Positions 8,300 through 16,304 of a DNA stretch of 35,802 nt are shown in pieces. Both the position numbers and the translations under genes were made by a program. The DNA lies in contig JAVYSB010000003.1 of the NCBI GenBank assembly GCA_038729425.1, positions 76,293 through 112,094 of the forward strand, read 5' to 3'. Under the pieces are notes generated by a model that did not search any database, was not told the origin of the DNA, and saw only the letters and a program-made list of their open reading frames with translations. This DNA is from Thermoplasmataceae archaeon. Its GTDB lineage: Archaea > Thermoplasmatota > Thermoplasmata > Thermoplasmatales > Thermoplasmataceae. Position 1 is the stretch's first letter. The number at the start of each line of letters is the position of its first letter.

Positions 8300-8599
8300 A
8301 TGACCAAAATGTCACATGGCCCAAGAGCAGGGTCCAGAAAGAAATTAACCAAGTCGGTGAAGCAGAAAGGCATGCCAACGGTAAACTCTATGCTTAAGGA
8401 ATTCAACATTGGCGACCTTGCGGCTATCAAAATCAATCCATCAGTTCATTCAGGTATTCCTTTCCATAACTTCCATGGCTATACCGGCAGAATATCCGGT
8501 AAACAGGGAAGATGTTACATACTTACCATAAAAAGTGGAAGCGTGACAAAGAATATTATCGCTGCTCCGGTTCACCTTATCAAGATAGAGGGACAATGA
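8300..8599 (+). CDS. rpl21e: Ribosomal protein L21e
   Basis: A 99-residue large-subunit protein of the archaeal/eukaryotic type. The basic N terminus (HGPRAGSRKKLTK) and the SH3-like core (GDLAAIKINPSVHSGIPFHNF, HGYTGRISGKQG) are diagnostic. Its ATG follows immediately after the pus10 stop. Its TGA overlaps the rpoF ATG by four bases (ATGA), a coupled arrangement. The rpl21e-rpoF-DUF655-ksgA order is widely conserved in archaea. Confidence 0.97.
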   Translation: MTKMSHGPRAGSRKKLTKSVKQKGMPTVNSMLKEFNIGDLAAIKINPSVHSGIPFHNFHGYTGRISGKQGRCYILTIKSGSVTKNIIAAPVHLIKIEGQ

Positions 8600-8904
8600 T
8601 TAAGAAAAGTTATCTCTCAATGGGAGAGGTTTTCAAGATACTTTCCGAAAAACCAGTTCATACAGAGATAGAGAGTGAAAACCTCGCTTACCTTGAAAAA
8701 TTAATCAAGGTAGATCAAAAGAAGATAAAGAAGATTGAAAAGGATGTCAAGGAAATCATTAATCTACCTGACTATGTTGTAAAGAAACTTATTGACCTTG
8801 TCCCAAAGAGCAGAGAAGAAATCACCAGCATACTTTCCTCCTACAGTATTGTTGTTTCTGAAAAAGATTTAAATACGCTCTTAGGCTATTTTGAACTGCT
8901 ATAA
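8596..8904 (+). CDS. rpoF: RNA polymerase subunit F (Rpo4)
   Basis: Stalk subunit of archaeal RNA polymerase, the homologue of Rpb4, which pairs with RpoE. The open frame extends upstream to 8512, but the real start is ATG 8596, overlapping the rpl21e stop. This gives 102 residues beginning MIKKSYLSMGEVFKIL, the usual family length and N terminus. The rest is helical with the HRDC-like C-terminal part (YVVKKLIDLVPKSREEITSIL). Position between rpl21e and DUF655 supports the call. Confidence 0.93.
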   Translation: MIKKSYLSMGEVFKILSEKPVHTEIESENLAYLEKLIKVDQKKIKKIEKDVKEIINLPDYVVKKLIDLVPKSREEITSILSSYSIVVSEKDLNTLLGYFELL

Positions 8905-8920
8905 CACTTAATCCGGGAGT

Positions 8921-9478
8921 GTGTTTGTTTTGGAAGAATATGTATATGTGTTAGATTATTTGCCACAGGGACGCCCTGAAGACAGAGGTTTCAGAAGCTT
9001 TCCCATTGTTCTCGCAATAGGAGAGGAAGAATTCAAGCTTCTGGAGATTGTTCCAAAGCCAAACGCAGTTATTTCAGTTGGAGAAAAAGTATACATAGGC
9101 AAGAATCCTGAGATGCGTACGAAGATAGTATCAGTGAAGAGGAGAATATCATACAAAGAGCTTACAAGTGCTGCTGTTAATGAGCTCCCATTTGTACTTG
9201 AATCCATTGTCAATCAGAAAGAAGAGAGATTTGTAAAATTCTTCAATGAGGCAGAGTCGATAAACACCAGAATGCACTCACTGGAACTCCTCCCCGGCCT
9301 CGGAAACAAAACGATGTGGACAATAATCGAAGAACGCAAGAAGAAGAAGTTCGATTCTTTTGAGGATCTGACAACCAGAGTGAAGACCATACACAACCCA
9401 CAGAAGATGATTGCTGGAAGGATAGTGGATGAGCTTCAGGACAGATTCGAGAAGCACCGCATCTTTGTAGCAAGATGA
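8921..9478 (+). CDS. DUF655 helix-hairpin-helix protein
   Basis: A 185-residue archaeal protein (COG1491 type, predicted RNA-binding) nearly always found between rpoF and ksgA. The N-terminal beta domain opens with YVYVLDYLPQGRPED; the C-terminal part has a helix-hairpin-helix motif (LELLPGLGNKTMWTIIEERK, about 122-141) that probably binds nucleic acid. The start is GTG at 8921 behind a GGGAG sequence; TTG at 8930 is an alternative. The 3' end overlaps the ksgA ATG by four bases. The context suggests a role in rRNA or tRNA metabolism, but no function is proven as far as I know. Confidence 0.9.
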   Translation: MFVLEEYVYVLDYLPQGRPEDRGFRSFPIVLAIGEEEFKLLEIVPKPNAVISVGEKVYIGKNPEMRTKIVSVKRRISYKELTSAAVNELPFVLESIVNQKEERFVKFFNEAESINTRMHSLELLPGLGNKTMWTIIEERKKKKFDSFEDLTTRVKTIHNPQKMIAGRIVDELQDRFEKHRIFVAR

Positions 9479-10218
9479 CCACACGAACCAGAATTCCAGC
9501 CAGAAAATATGGACAGGTTTTTCTCCGGGACCACAGCATTGCGGAATTCGAGGTGGATCAGCTTTTACCAAAACCTGGAGAGACCGTTCTGGAGATAGGT
9601 TCAGGGTCAGGGATACTGACATCGTTGCTTGTGGAGAAGTTCTCTCATGTTACCGGCTTAGAGCCAGACCATGTATTTTATGATGCCCTGCTTTCCGGAT
9701 TTGAAAGCCAGGGATTAAAGAACAAACTGAGCATGCAAAAGAAAAGTTTCTTGGATCTTGAAGCAGGATATTACGACAAGATCATTGGCAACATACCGTA
9801 CCAGATCTCGTCCCAGATAGTTTTCCACCTGAGAAAATTCGATTTCAGGCGGTGCATATTGATGGTACAGAAAGAATTCGCTGACAGGCTTATTGCGACT
9901 CCTGGAACTAGAGATTATTCCAGAATAAGCGTAAATGCTTCTCTCTTTTACAATATAAGAGAATTGAGATTTGTGCCCAGAAACTTATTTAGCCCAGTAC
10001 CCAGGGTGGACTCTGAAATTATCCTAATAGAGAAAAAGACTGATCCAATGAACATGGATCATGAAGCTTTCGATAGGCTTCTTGTAAAACTGTTCTCAAA
10101 TCGGAGAAAGATGATAAGAAGTATCTTAGAAAATTTTCCAGATCACCTTGCAAAGAGAAGACCAGACACCCTCAACGTAAAAGAAATAATGGAAATTTTT
10201 AATCTAGTAAAGAAATGA
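9475..10218 (+). CDS. ksgA: 16S rRNA dimethyladenosine transferase KsgA
   Basis: Dimethylates two adjacent adenines near the 3' end of 16S rRNA during small-subunit assembly, using S-adenosylmethionine. The 247 residues carry the SAM-binding motif I (VLEIGSGSGILT, about 37-48), the catalytic NIPY motif at 105-108 (IIGNIPYQIS), and the family tail FSPVPRVDSEII. It is the last gene of the plus-strand translation/RNA block; the SPFH gene converges on it with three bases between the stops. ATGA overlap with DUF655 sets the start. Confidence 0.97.
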   Translation: MTTRTRIPARKYGQVFLRDHSIAEFEVDQLLPKPGETVLEIGSGSGILTSLLVEKFSHVTGLEPDHVFYDALLSGFESQGLKNKLSMQKKSFLDLEAGYYDKIIGNIPYQISSQIVFHLRKFDFRRCILMVQKEFADRLIATPGTRDYSRISVNASLFYNIRELRFVPRNLFSPVPRVDSEIILIEKKTDPMNMDHEAFDRLLVKLFSNRRKMIRSILENFPDHLAKRRPDTLNVKEIMEIFNLVKK

Positions 10219-10221
10219 TAT

Positions 10222-11058
10222 CTACTGAGATTTCGAATCCTGGCCCGAGTCAGGTTTAATCTTGTTGGCAAGACCCATGAGCCCCATCACGCTGAGAGGA
10301 TTGTTTTCCATTGCCCCCGCCACTGGTGTGTTGAATGGAACCATCATGAGCGTTCCCTTCCCCTCGAGGCCAATTTCGTAAAGTATATTGAGCCACCTTA
10401 GCTGGAACGCTGTTGGGTTAGAACTATACTGTGCTGCAGCTTCCACCATTTTCTGGGCAGCCTCCACTTCAGCTATAGCAAGGGTAACTCTTGATCTCCT
10501 TTCCCTTTCTGCTGAAGCCTGTCTGGACATGGCTTCTTGAAGGGCCTGAGGCACCACAACATCCCTGATCTCCACCGAGGATACTTTTATCCCCCAGTGT
10601 TCGGTCTTTTCATCAATAATCTCTCTGGCAGATTCTCCGAGTTTTTCTCTTTCTGAAAGTACCTCGTCGAAGCTGGATTTCCCAAGAACCTCCCTCAGTG
10701 TTGTCTGTGCAGAGAGATTGGTTGCATTGGAATAGTTTTCAACATTGAGTATCGCCTTTTCTGGGTCAACTATCTGAAAGTACATTACAGCATCAACATT
10801 CAGAGGCACGTTATCCTTTGAATAAGTTGATTCTGTCTTGAAAGCTACTGCCTGTATCCTTGTAGACAGCACCGCTGTAATCCTGCTGACCAGAGGCAAA
10901 ACATAAACGATTCCTGGTCCCTTCATTCCGCTGTATCTTCCTAATGTCAAAACGGGAGCTCTCTGCCATTCCTTCAGTATGTGAAGGCCAGAGAGCAAGA
11001 AAAGGATAACAATAACAAGTATGAAAATCAGGAAAATTTCTACTCCACCTAGTGCCAT
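10222..11058 (-). CDS. SPFH/stomatin-family membrane protein
   Basis: A 278-residue membrane-anchored SPFH (stomatin/prohibitin) protein. One transmembrane helix occupies about residues 7-25. The SPFH domain follows (WQRAPVLTLGRYSGMKGPGIVYVLP, with VPLNVDAVMYFQIVDPEKA), then a helical region rich in Ala and Glu (QEAMSRQASAERERRSRV, AEVEAAQKMVEAAAQ), which oligomerises in relatives. Such proteins form membrane scaffolds, often paired with an NfeD membrane protease; no nfeD is adjacent here. A TATA-like box at 11079-11087, 25 bases before the ATG, suggests a leaderless monocistronic transcript. Confidence 0.93.
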   Translation of the reverse strand: MALGGVEIFLIFILVIVILFLLSGLHILKEWQRAPVLTLGRYSGMKGPGIVYVLPLVSRITAVLSTRIQAVAFKTESTYSKDNVPLNVDAVMYFQIVDPEKAILNVENYSNATNLSAQTTLREVLGKSSFDEVLSEREKLGESAREIIDEKTEHWGIKVSSVEIRDVVVPQALQEAMSRQASAERERRSRVTLAIAEVEAAQKMVEAAAQYSSNPTAFQLRWLNILYEIGLEGKGTLMMVPFNTPVAGAMENNPLSVMGLMGLANKIKPDSGQDSKSQ

Positions 11059-11181
11059 AGAGTAGATAAAAAAAGAATGTATTTAACTCTTTGCTAATAT
11101 AAATATAACAGCGTGCCTGAACATAAGTCACTTAACTTAATAGAAAAAAAAGGGTTTATTCACAACTAGAACGAGGATACG

Positions 11182-11191
11182 AAATAATTTA
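11182..11191 (+). promoter_or_regulatory. Phosphoribosyltransferase TATA box
   Basis: aaataattta is centred about 24 bases before the ATG at 11211. It fits a leaderless transcript divergent from the SPFH gene. Confidence 0.4.
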
Positions 11192-11210
11192 ACCTGCATT
11201 TCATTTCCTT

Positions 11211-11867
11211 ATGGATCAAAAAATGCAGTTTAAGGCCAAGATTGTTTCGTGGAAAGAGATTGAGGACTGGTGCGACAGAGTTGAAGATAAAATCATTTCG
11301 GGATTCAGGCCAGACACAATTGTCGGGATTTCCAGAGGCGGGTTAGCTCCTGGAAGAATTCTTGCTGACAGAATGTGGATCAAGGACCTTCAGAGCGTGA
11401 AGACCGAACACTGGGGTCTGACTGCAACGGTTGACGGCAAAGCCGCTATTAAAAACCGACCCATGCTCTTCATCGAAGGAAAAAAAGTGCTTCTGGTGGA
11501 CGACATTACTGACACTGGAGAGAGCATGTCACTCGCAAAGGAATATCTGGAAACGTTTTCACCTGCTGAAGTAAAAACTGCTGCAATGTTGCATATAAAC
11601 CGATCCAAGTTTACTCCAGACTACTATGCGGAGGAAGTCAGCAGCGAGAAGTGGACTTGGTTTATTTTCCCTTGGAACGTTTTTGAAGATATAGACAACT
11701 TGTCTGGCAGATCAATAGTCGTTCCCATGAACACAGAAGAAGTCAAGGCAGCCCTGAAGAAGGACTACGATTTGGACGTTGAGTTTGCTGTTCTTGAGCA
11801 TGTACTTTCGGTTATGGAAAGAATGGGGCGCATAGCAAAATCAAAGGGAAAATGGAAAAAGAACTGA
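11211..11867 (+). CDS. Purine-type phosphoribosyltransferase
   Basis: A type I phosphoribosyltransferase (COG2236-like, hypoxanthine/xanthine type) of 218 residues. The PRPP-binding motif is at 93-105 (VLLVDDITDTGES) and the PPi loop at about 39-44 (GISRGG). These enzymes join a free purine base to PRPP in salvage, but substrate choice in this archaeal branch cannot be judged from motifs. It stands alone between the SPFH gene and carbamate kinase. ATG 11211 matches the TATA spacing; ATG 11223 would remove four residues. Confidence 0.85.
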   Translation: MDQKMQFKAKIVSWKEIEDWCDRVEDKIISGFRPDTIVGISRGGLAPGRILADRMWIKDLQSVKTEHWGLTATVDGKAAIKNRPMLFIEGKKVLLVDDITDTGESMSLAKEYLETFSPAEVKTAAMLHINRSKFTPDYYAEEVSSEKWTWFIFPWNVFEDIDNLSGRSIVVPMNTEEVKAALKKDYDLDVEFAVLEHVLSVMERMGRIAKSKGKWKKN

Positions 11868-11912
11868 TTTCAAGCGTAAATGCAAGATAACTTAAGGGAA
11901 TTCGTAGAAGCT

Positions 11913-12845
11913 TCACTCCGTAATTATGGTCCCTGATTTCCCGGAAAGCGCCATTCTGGCGTTTTCCAGTGTAGTTATAATAACTTCTTTTCCCCCGGTT
12001 TTAATAAATCTTAACGCAGCGCTAACCTTTGGACCCATACTTCCCGCTGCAAAGACTCCACTTTCGTAATACCGTTGCATTTCCTCGGCATTTATTCGCC
12101 CGATTGCCTGCTGATCAGGTTTCCCGAAGGAAAGGTATGCATTTTCAACATCGGTGAGAATAACGAGTCTTCTTGCAGAAATGGAGGCTGCGAGTACTGA
12201 CGATCCCAGATCCTTATCTATAACTGCGTCAACTCCGGCATAGTAGCCATTTGCCCTTGCTATTGGTATGCCCCCGCCACCAGTGCATACCGGTAAGAAT
12301 CCATCTGACAACAGAGAAAGTATTTGCCTCTTTTCCATTACCTCAATGGGGTCCGGCGAGGGAACAAGACGTCTCCAGCCACGACCGGAGTCTTCTCTCA
12401 TCACCCACTTTTTTTCTTCTATAGCCTTTTTAGCTTCTTCTTCGGTATAGAATGGCCCTATTGGTTTAGAGGGGTTAGAGAATGATGGATCATTCTTATC
12501 TACTAGTGTACGGGTCATTAGAACAGCGATGTCCCTGGATAGACCGAATTCGTATTTAGCTTTCTCATAGGCAAACGACAGGGCAAGGCCGATGAGTCCC
12601 TGTGACATTGCACCACATGAATAGAGCGGCATTGACTGAGTCACATTTCTGGAAAATTCGTTTTGAAGTAGGATATTTCCGACCTGCGGTCCATTTCCAT
12701 GAGTTATTACTGCTTCATATCTGGAAAGTGTGTCCCCAAGGCTAGAGAAAGCTTCGTATGCCCTCTTTACCTGCGTATCAAAGTCGCCATTGTCCCCCTT
12801 TCTAAGCAGGGCGTTTCCACCGAATGCAATCACGATTCTTTCCAT
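11913..12845 (-). CDS. arcC: Carbamate kinase
   Basis: Catalyses the reversible phosphotransfer between carbamoyl phosphate plus ADP and carbamate plus ATP. Family motifs are intact: VIAFGGNALL at the N terminus, THGNGPQVGN near residue 50, and CTGGGGIP near 195. I chose ATG 12845, which gives MERIVIAFGGNALL as in relatives. An in-frame GTG at 12854 lies about 28 bases from the TATA-like box (12877-12886) and could be a leaderless start adding three residues. No ornithine carbamoyltransferase or arginine deiminase is in the window, so its role (ATP from carbamoyl phosphate, or carbamoyl phosphate supply) stays open. Confidence 0.95.
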   Translation of the reverse strand: MERIVIAFGGNALLRKGDNGDFDTQVKRAYEAFSSLGDTLSRYEAVITHGNGPQVGNILLQNEFSRNVTQSMPLYSCGAMSQGLIGLALSFAYEKAKYEFGLSRDIAVLMTRTLVDKNDPSFSNPSKPIGPFYTEEEAKKAIEEKKWVMREDSGRGWRRLVPSPDPIEVMEKRQILSLLSDGFLPVCTGGGGIPIARANGYYAGVDAVIDKDLGSSVLAASISARRLVILTDVENAYLSFGKPDQQAIGRINAEEMQRYYESGVFAAGSMGPKVSAALRFIKTGGKEVIITTLENARMALSGKSGTIITE

Positions 12846-13033
12846 AGTAGTCACGGAAAGAACTACATTGACAGCTAGTATTTAATCTCAGAGGCTAAAA
12901 TGCATCTCCGCAGCTGCCACAAATCCTTTACAGCTACTCAGCAGAAACTACCAAAATTAAGGTAACAAAAGTTTAGGCAGAAAATTCAGGATTTACAGCT
13001 CCTGATCTACAAACGTCAAAGGAATCATGAAAA

Positions 13034-13043
13034 GCATATTTAC
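13034..13043 (+). promoter_or_regulatory. TATA box of MqnD-like gene
   Basis: gcatatttac is centred 24-25 bases before ATG 13063. This is the main reason for choosing that start over the in-frame ATGs at 13027 and 13045. Confidence 0.4.
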
Positions 13044-13062
13044 AATGCGGACATTAGGGGTC

Positions 13063-13881
13063 ATGAAGCTTGTAATTGCACATACTCCCGACCCAGACGA
13101 CTCATTCATGTTCTATGGAATGTTTGAGCATAAGATTAAGACCCACTATGAGTACGATCAGGTGGTTAAGGATATTGAGACGCTTAATAAAGAGGCTGTA
13201 AAGGAACTTTACGATGTCACCGCTATCTCTGCAAACGGCTATGCGGCAGTTTCCGATAAATATTATCTCACGACTTCGGGCGCGAGTTTCGGGTTGAACT
13301 ATGGGCCGATAGTGGTGGCGAAGAAAACGGTAGATCTCAGAAAAGCAAAAGTAGCGACACCGGGTTTTCTGACCTCATCATACCTTCTGTACAGGATGTT
13401 TGCACCTGAGCCAGCAGGTGGGTTTGTAGAAACTCGGTTTGACAGAATACCTGAAGCAGTTTTGTCTGGAAAAGTGGATGCAGGTATACTCATCCATGAC
13501 GAACAGCTAACGTATCAGAAACGTGGGCTGATAAAGGTCTTTGATGTATACGAAGAATGGAAAAAATTCGCGGGTTCGCTTCCCGTTCCTCTAGGATTTA
13601 ATGCAATCAAGAAATCACTTGGCAGGGACGTTGCCATGAACTACAAGGAAGACTTTGAGAACTCAATAAAGTTCTCAATGAAAAATGAAGATGCGGCAGT
13701 TAACTATTCTCTGAAATATGCAAGGTACCAGGATATGGAACTTGAACGAAAATTCATAAGAATGTATGTTAACGATCTCTCTATAGATTTTGGAAAAGCC
13801 GGAAGAGAAGCACTGTCAAAGTATTATGCTAGGGCAACTGAAATGAAACTACTTCCTCATGTAAATCTTGAGATTATATGA
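13063..13881 (+). CDS. MqnD-like protein (futalosine menaquinone family)
   Basis: A 272-residue protein of the MqnA/MqnD solute-binding-like fold (COG2107 type). Segments line up with MqnD, the enzyme of the futalosine menaquinone route that releases 1,4-dihydroxy-6-naphthoate from cyclic dehypoxanthinyl futalosine: an N-terminal AHTPDPDDSFMFYGMF (MqnD has a CPNDTF-like motif), KDIETLNKEA, YDVTAISANGYA, TSGASFGLNYGPIVVA and ILIHDEQLTYQKRGL. No mqnA, mqnB or mqnC is nearby, so the pathway assignment rests on homology alone; an unrelated ligand-binding role is possible. Starts at 13027 or 13045 would add 12 or 6 residues with no family counterpart. Convergent with the next gene, with three bases between stops. 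Confidence 0.78.
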   Translation: MKLVIAHTPDPDDSFMFYGMFEHKIKTHYEYDQVVKDIETLNKEAVKELYDVTAISANGYAAVSDKYYLTTSGASFGLNYGPIVVAKKTVDLRKAKVATPGFLTSSYLLYRMFAPEPAGGFVETRFDRIPEAVLSGKVDAGILIHDEQLTYQKRGLIKVFDVYEEWKKFAGSLPVPLGFNAIKKSLGRDVAMNYKEDFENSIKFSMKNEDAAVNYSLKYARYQDMELERKFIRMYVNDLSIDFGKAGREALSKYYARATEMKLLPHVNLEII

Positions 13882-13884
13882 CCA

Positions 13885-14838
13885 TCAGTCAGGAATGTTG
13901 AGATCTTCTGGGAAATTATAAACCTCCAGCAGCGTAACCTTCAATTTTTCAAATCTTTCCCTAGATTCATTTATAATTTCAAGGAAGTTCCTTAGATAGC
14001 TCCTGTGGAACAGAGAGTTAGCTATAGTCGTGTTCCCATCTGAAAGCTGGGTTCTGCTGAACGAACTGACCATATCACTGTTTGTTTTGTCGGCGTAGAA
14101 ATTTACCAGATCATCACGTGTCGTTACTTCGTAAATCCCATCCTTTTCTGAAATTACAGTTACCTTGTTACTGTCTTTTACCTTTGGGTTATCGCATTTG
14201 TATACTGCATGTACTAGACCGTCAGAAGACGCAAATTTCAGTTCCCTGATCCATCTCAGACCTAACGGGTTTTCCTCAAATGTTTCCCTTTCAAGAACAT
14301 TGAGAGTGCCCACGATGGAAAGGGGGACAAACTCGGATATTCCCCGGAGAACATCAATGAGGCTTGGTGCAGGTCCAAGTTTAAGTATATTCATCCCTGG
14401 AAACATGCCCAAATACTTACCAAGTATAGATGAAACTTGACTGCTGAATGCGGAGTGGAACCTGATGCCCATGCTCACATACCCATTGTGCAAAAATACA
14501 TGATCTATTATAACCGATGGTATTTTAACTATCTCAAAGAGCAGATTCAATTCCTCATATCTATCCTTACTGCTCGATACAACCCAGTTGCCAGGAAGGT
14601 CCCTTGCATTGAGAGACTCAAGAAATATCTTTACCTCTCTGTACCTTTCAGCACCTTTCTCCATGTAAAAGAATATTGCTGGACCCTCCTTGTCGACCAT
14701 AACTTTCGCTGCTGCAGATATACTGAATTTCCTGGAAATCTCAAATAACTGGTAATCATTGGTGAATGATATTAGACACTGTTTATCAAGAATGTTGTTA
14801 AACCTGTCAATTATCATGATTGTATAAAACAAGGTCAC
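13885..14838 (-). CDS. Unrecognised conserved-type protein, 317 aa
   Basis: I do not recognise this protein. It is soluble, with no signal peptide, transmembrane segment, zinc motif or nucleotide-binding loop. It is mixed alpha/beta in character: an N-terminal part of about 75 residues that could bind a ligand or partner (IFFYMEKGAERYREVKIFLESL), a central region with the strand-rich VIIDHVFLHNGYVSMGIRF (about 113-131), and a C-terminal basic helix (HRSYLRNFLEIINESRERFEKL). The middle vaguely recalls the sensor half of archaeal Bat-type regulators, but no C-terminal helix-turn-helix is visible. GTG 14838 is eight bases after the predicted transcript start from the TATA-like box at 14868-14880; ATG 14817 is the alternative. 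Coding use looks normal for the region. Confidence 0.75.
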   Translation of the reverse strand: MTLFYTIMIIDRFNNILDKQCLISFTNDYQLFEISRKFSISAAAKVMVDKEGPAIFFYMEKGAERYREVKIFLESLNARDLPGNWVVSSSKDRYEELNLLFEIVKIPSVIIDHVFLHNGYVSMGIRFHSAFSSQVSSILGKYLGMFPGMNILKLGPAPSLIDVLRGISEFVPLSIVGTLNVLERETFEENPLGLRWIRELKFASSDGLVHAVYKCDNPKVKDSNKVTVISEKDGIYEVTTRDDLVNFYADKTNSDMVSSFSRTQLSDGNTTIANSLFHRSYLRNFLEIINESRERFEKLKVTLLEVYNFPEDLNIPD

Positions 14839-14945
14839 GTATGAATCTTGTCTTGTTGCTCAGAAACTTTTTATTTCCAAGAAATAAAACACTGGTCACA
14901 CTCCAAAATAAAGACCAGATGTATTATCTGAATAATGGGTAATAA

Positions 14946-14980
14946 GGGCTCCTGCCAGCCCATTTCATTGCCTTCAGGCA
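14946..14980 (-). terminator. Tandem hairpins after icd
   Basis: Directly after the icd stop (14982-14984, minus strand) come two short inverted repeats: TGCC-TTCA-GGCA at 14969-14980 and GGGCT-CCTGCC-AGCCC at 14946-14961. A weakly T-rich stretch follows. They may mark transcript end or protect the 3' end. Archaeal termination depends more on T-runs than hairpins, so this is tentative. Confidence 0.3.
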
Positions 14981-14981
14981 T

Positions 14982-16199
14982 TTACTTTCTGGCCGGTTTC
15001 ATCCTTTTTATGACCTCATTACCGAATTCAGAGCATTTAAGGGGCTTGATGTTAAGTACCCGAGCCAGATCCTGAGTAACTTTCTGATCCTTGTAAGCCA
15101 AGGTAATGGCACTGTTGAGAATTTCAGATGACGCGTCCCAGCCAATATGCTTGAGCATCATTGCTCCAGAGAGCATTATTGAGGTTGGATTTGCGACATC
15201 CATCCCTGCGTATTTTGGGGCTGTTCCATGTACAGCCTCGAATATGGCATATACATCTCCTATGTTGGCCCCAGGCGCGATACCCAGCCCGCCCACCTGT
15301 GCAGCAAGTGCATCAGAAAGGTAGTCTCCATTCAAGTTGGTAGTGGCGATTACGTCATACTCATCTGTTCTCGTAAGGACCTGCTGGAACATGTTGTCAG
15401 TTATCCTGTCCTTTATTACTATCCGGTCAGGATACTTTTCTGGAGCTTTTATATATTCTGCCTCTGTAACTGTCTGGTCTTTGAATTCAGTCGCTGCAAC
15501 TTCATACCCCCACTCCTTGAATGCACCTTCTGTATACTTCATAATATTTCCCTTATGCACGAGTGTGACACTTCGTCTCTTGTTGCTCAAGGCGTACTTA
15601 ATCGCCATCCTGACCAGCCTGTTTGATCTGAATCTACTTATAGGTTTTACGCCAATTCCAGTGTCATCAGTTAGGGCAATCGAGTAAGTATCTGCCAAAA
15701 ATTTTCTGAATTTTGAAGCTTCTTCTGAGTTGTATTTCCATTCTATACCTGCGTAAAGGTCTTCGGTGTTCTCCCTGAATACCACCATGTTCATCTTCTC
15801 TGGATTTTTAACTGGAGATGGTACGCCCGGGAAATATACAACCGGCCTAATATTGGCGTAAAGATCGAATATCATTCTCAGGGTTACGTTAAGGCTTCTG
15901 AATCCCTCTCCAATTGGTGTAGTCAGAGGGCCCTTGAGAGCAATTACTGTCCTCCTTATCTCGTCAAGTGAGTCCTGCGGAAGATGTTTACCGGTAGATT
16001 TGTATGCCTCTTCCCCCGCTAGGATTTTTTTCCACTCGATGTGTTTTTTGCCCTGGTAGGCTATTTCAACAGCAGCATTTATAACTGAAATAGCTGCCTT
16101 GGTAATGTCTGATCCAATTCCGTCACCTTCAATGTAACCAATTATGGCGTTATCCGGAATAACAAGTTCAGAATTATTACGAACCTCTATGTATGACAC
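14982..16199 (-). CDS. icd: NADP-type isocitrate dehydrogenase
   Basis: Oxidatively decarboxylates isocitrate to 2-oxoglutarate in the citric acid cycle. The 405 residues show the substrate loop with Ser102 (RSLNVTLR, 101-108), the ENTEDLYAGIEW segment (143-154), the lysine region VHKGNIMKYTEG (214-225) and metal-ligand aspartates in NLNGDYLSD (288-296). HGTAPKYAG (324-332) carries the Lys-Tyr pair that marks NADP rather than NAD preference in this family. The start is GTG 16199; a TATA-like box at 16228-16235 precedes it. No other cycle genes are adjacent. Confidence 0.96.
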   Translation of the reverse strand: MSYIEVRNNSELVIPDNAIIGYIEGDGIGSDITKAAISVINAAVEIAYQGKKHIEWKKILAGEEAYKSTGKHLPQDSLDEIRRTVIALKGPLTTPIGEGFRSLNVTLRMIFDLYANIRPVVYFPGVPSPVKNPEKMNMVVFRENTEDLYAGIEWKYNSEEASKFRKFLADTYSIALTDDTGIGVKPISRFRSNRLVRMAIKYALSNKRRSVTLVHKGNIMKYTEGAFKEWGYEVAATEFKDQTVTEAEYIKAPEKYPDRIVIKDRITDNMFQQVLTRTDEYDVIATTNLNGDYLSDALAAQVGGLGIAPGANIGDVYAIFEAVHGTAPKYAGMDVANPTSIMLSGAMMLKHIGWDASSEILNSAITLAYKDQKVTQDLARVLNIKPLKCSEFGNEVIKRMKPARK

Positions 16200-16304
16200 G
16201 TCTATCTTGTCATGATCGCTGACCAGGAATAATACTTTTGCCTGATATTTTCATAATTCCTAGAGGTTGTAAGTAATTCGTGGATTATGCTGATACACGC
16301 TTTA

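Noticed and set aside
8512-8595. N-terminal extension of RpoF
   Set aside because: It lies inside rpl21e in another frame; ATG 8596 in an ATGA overlap gives the family N terminus.
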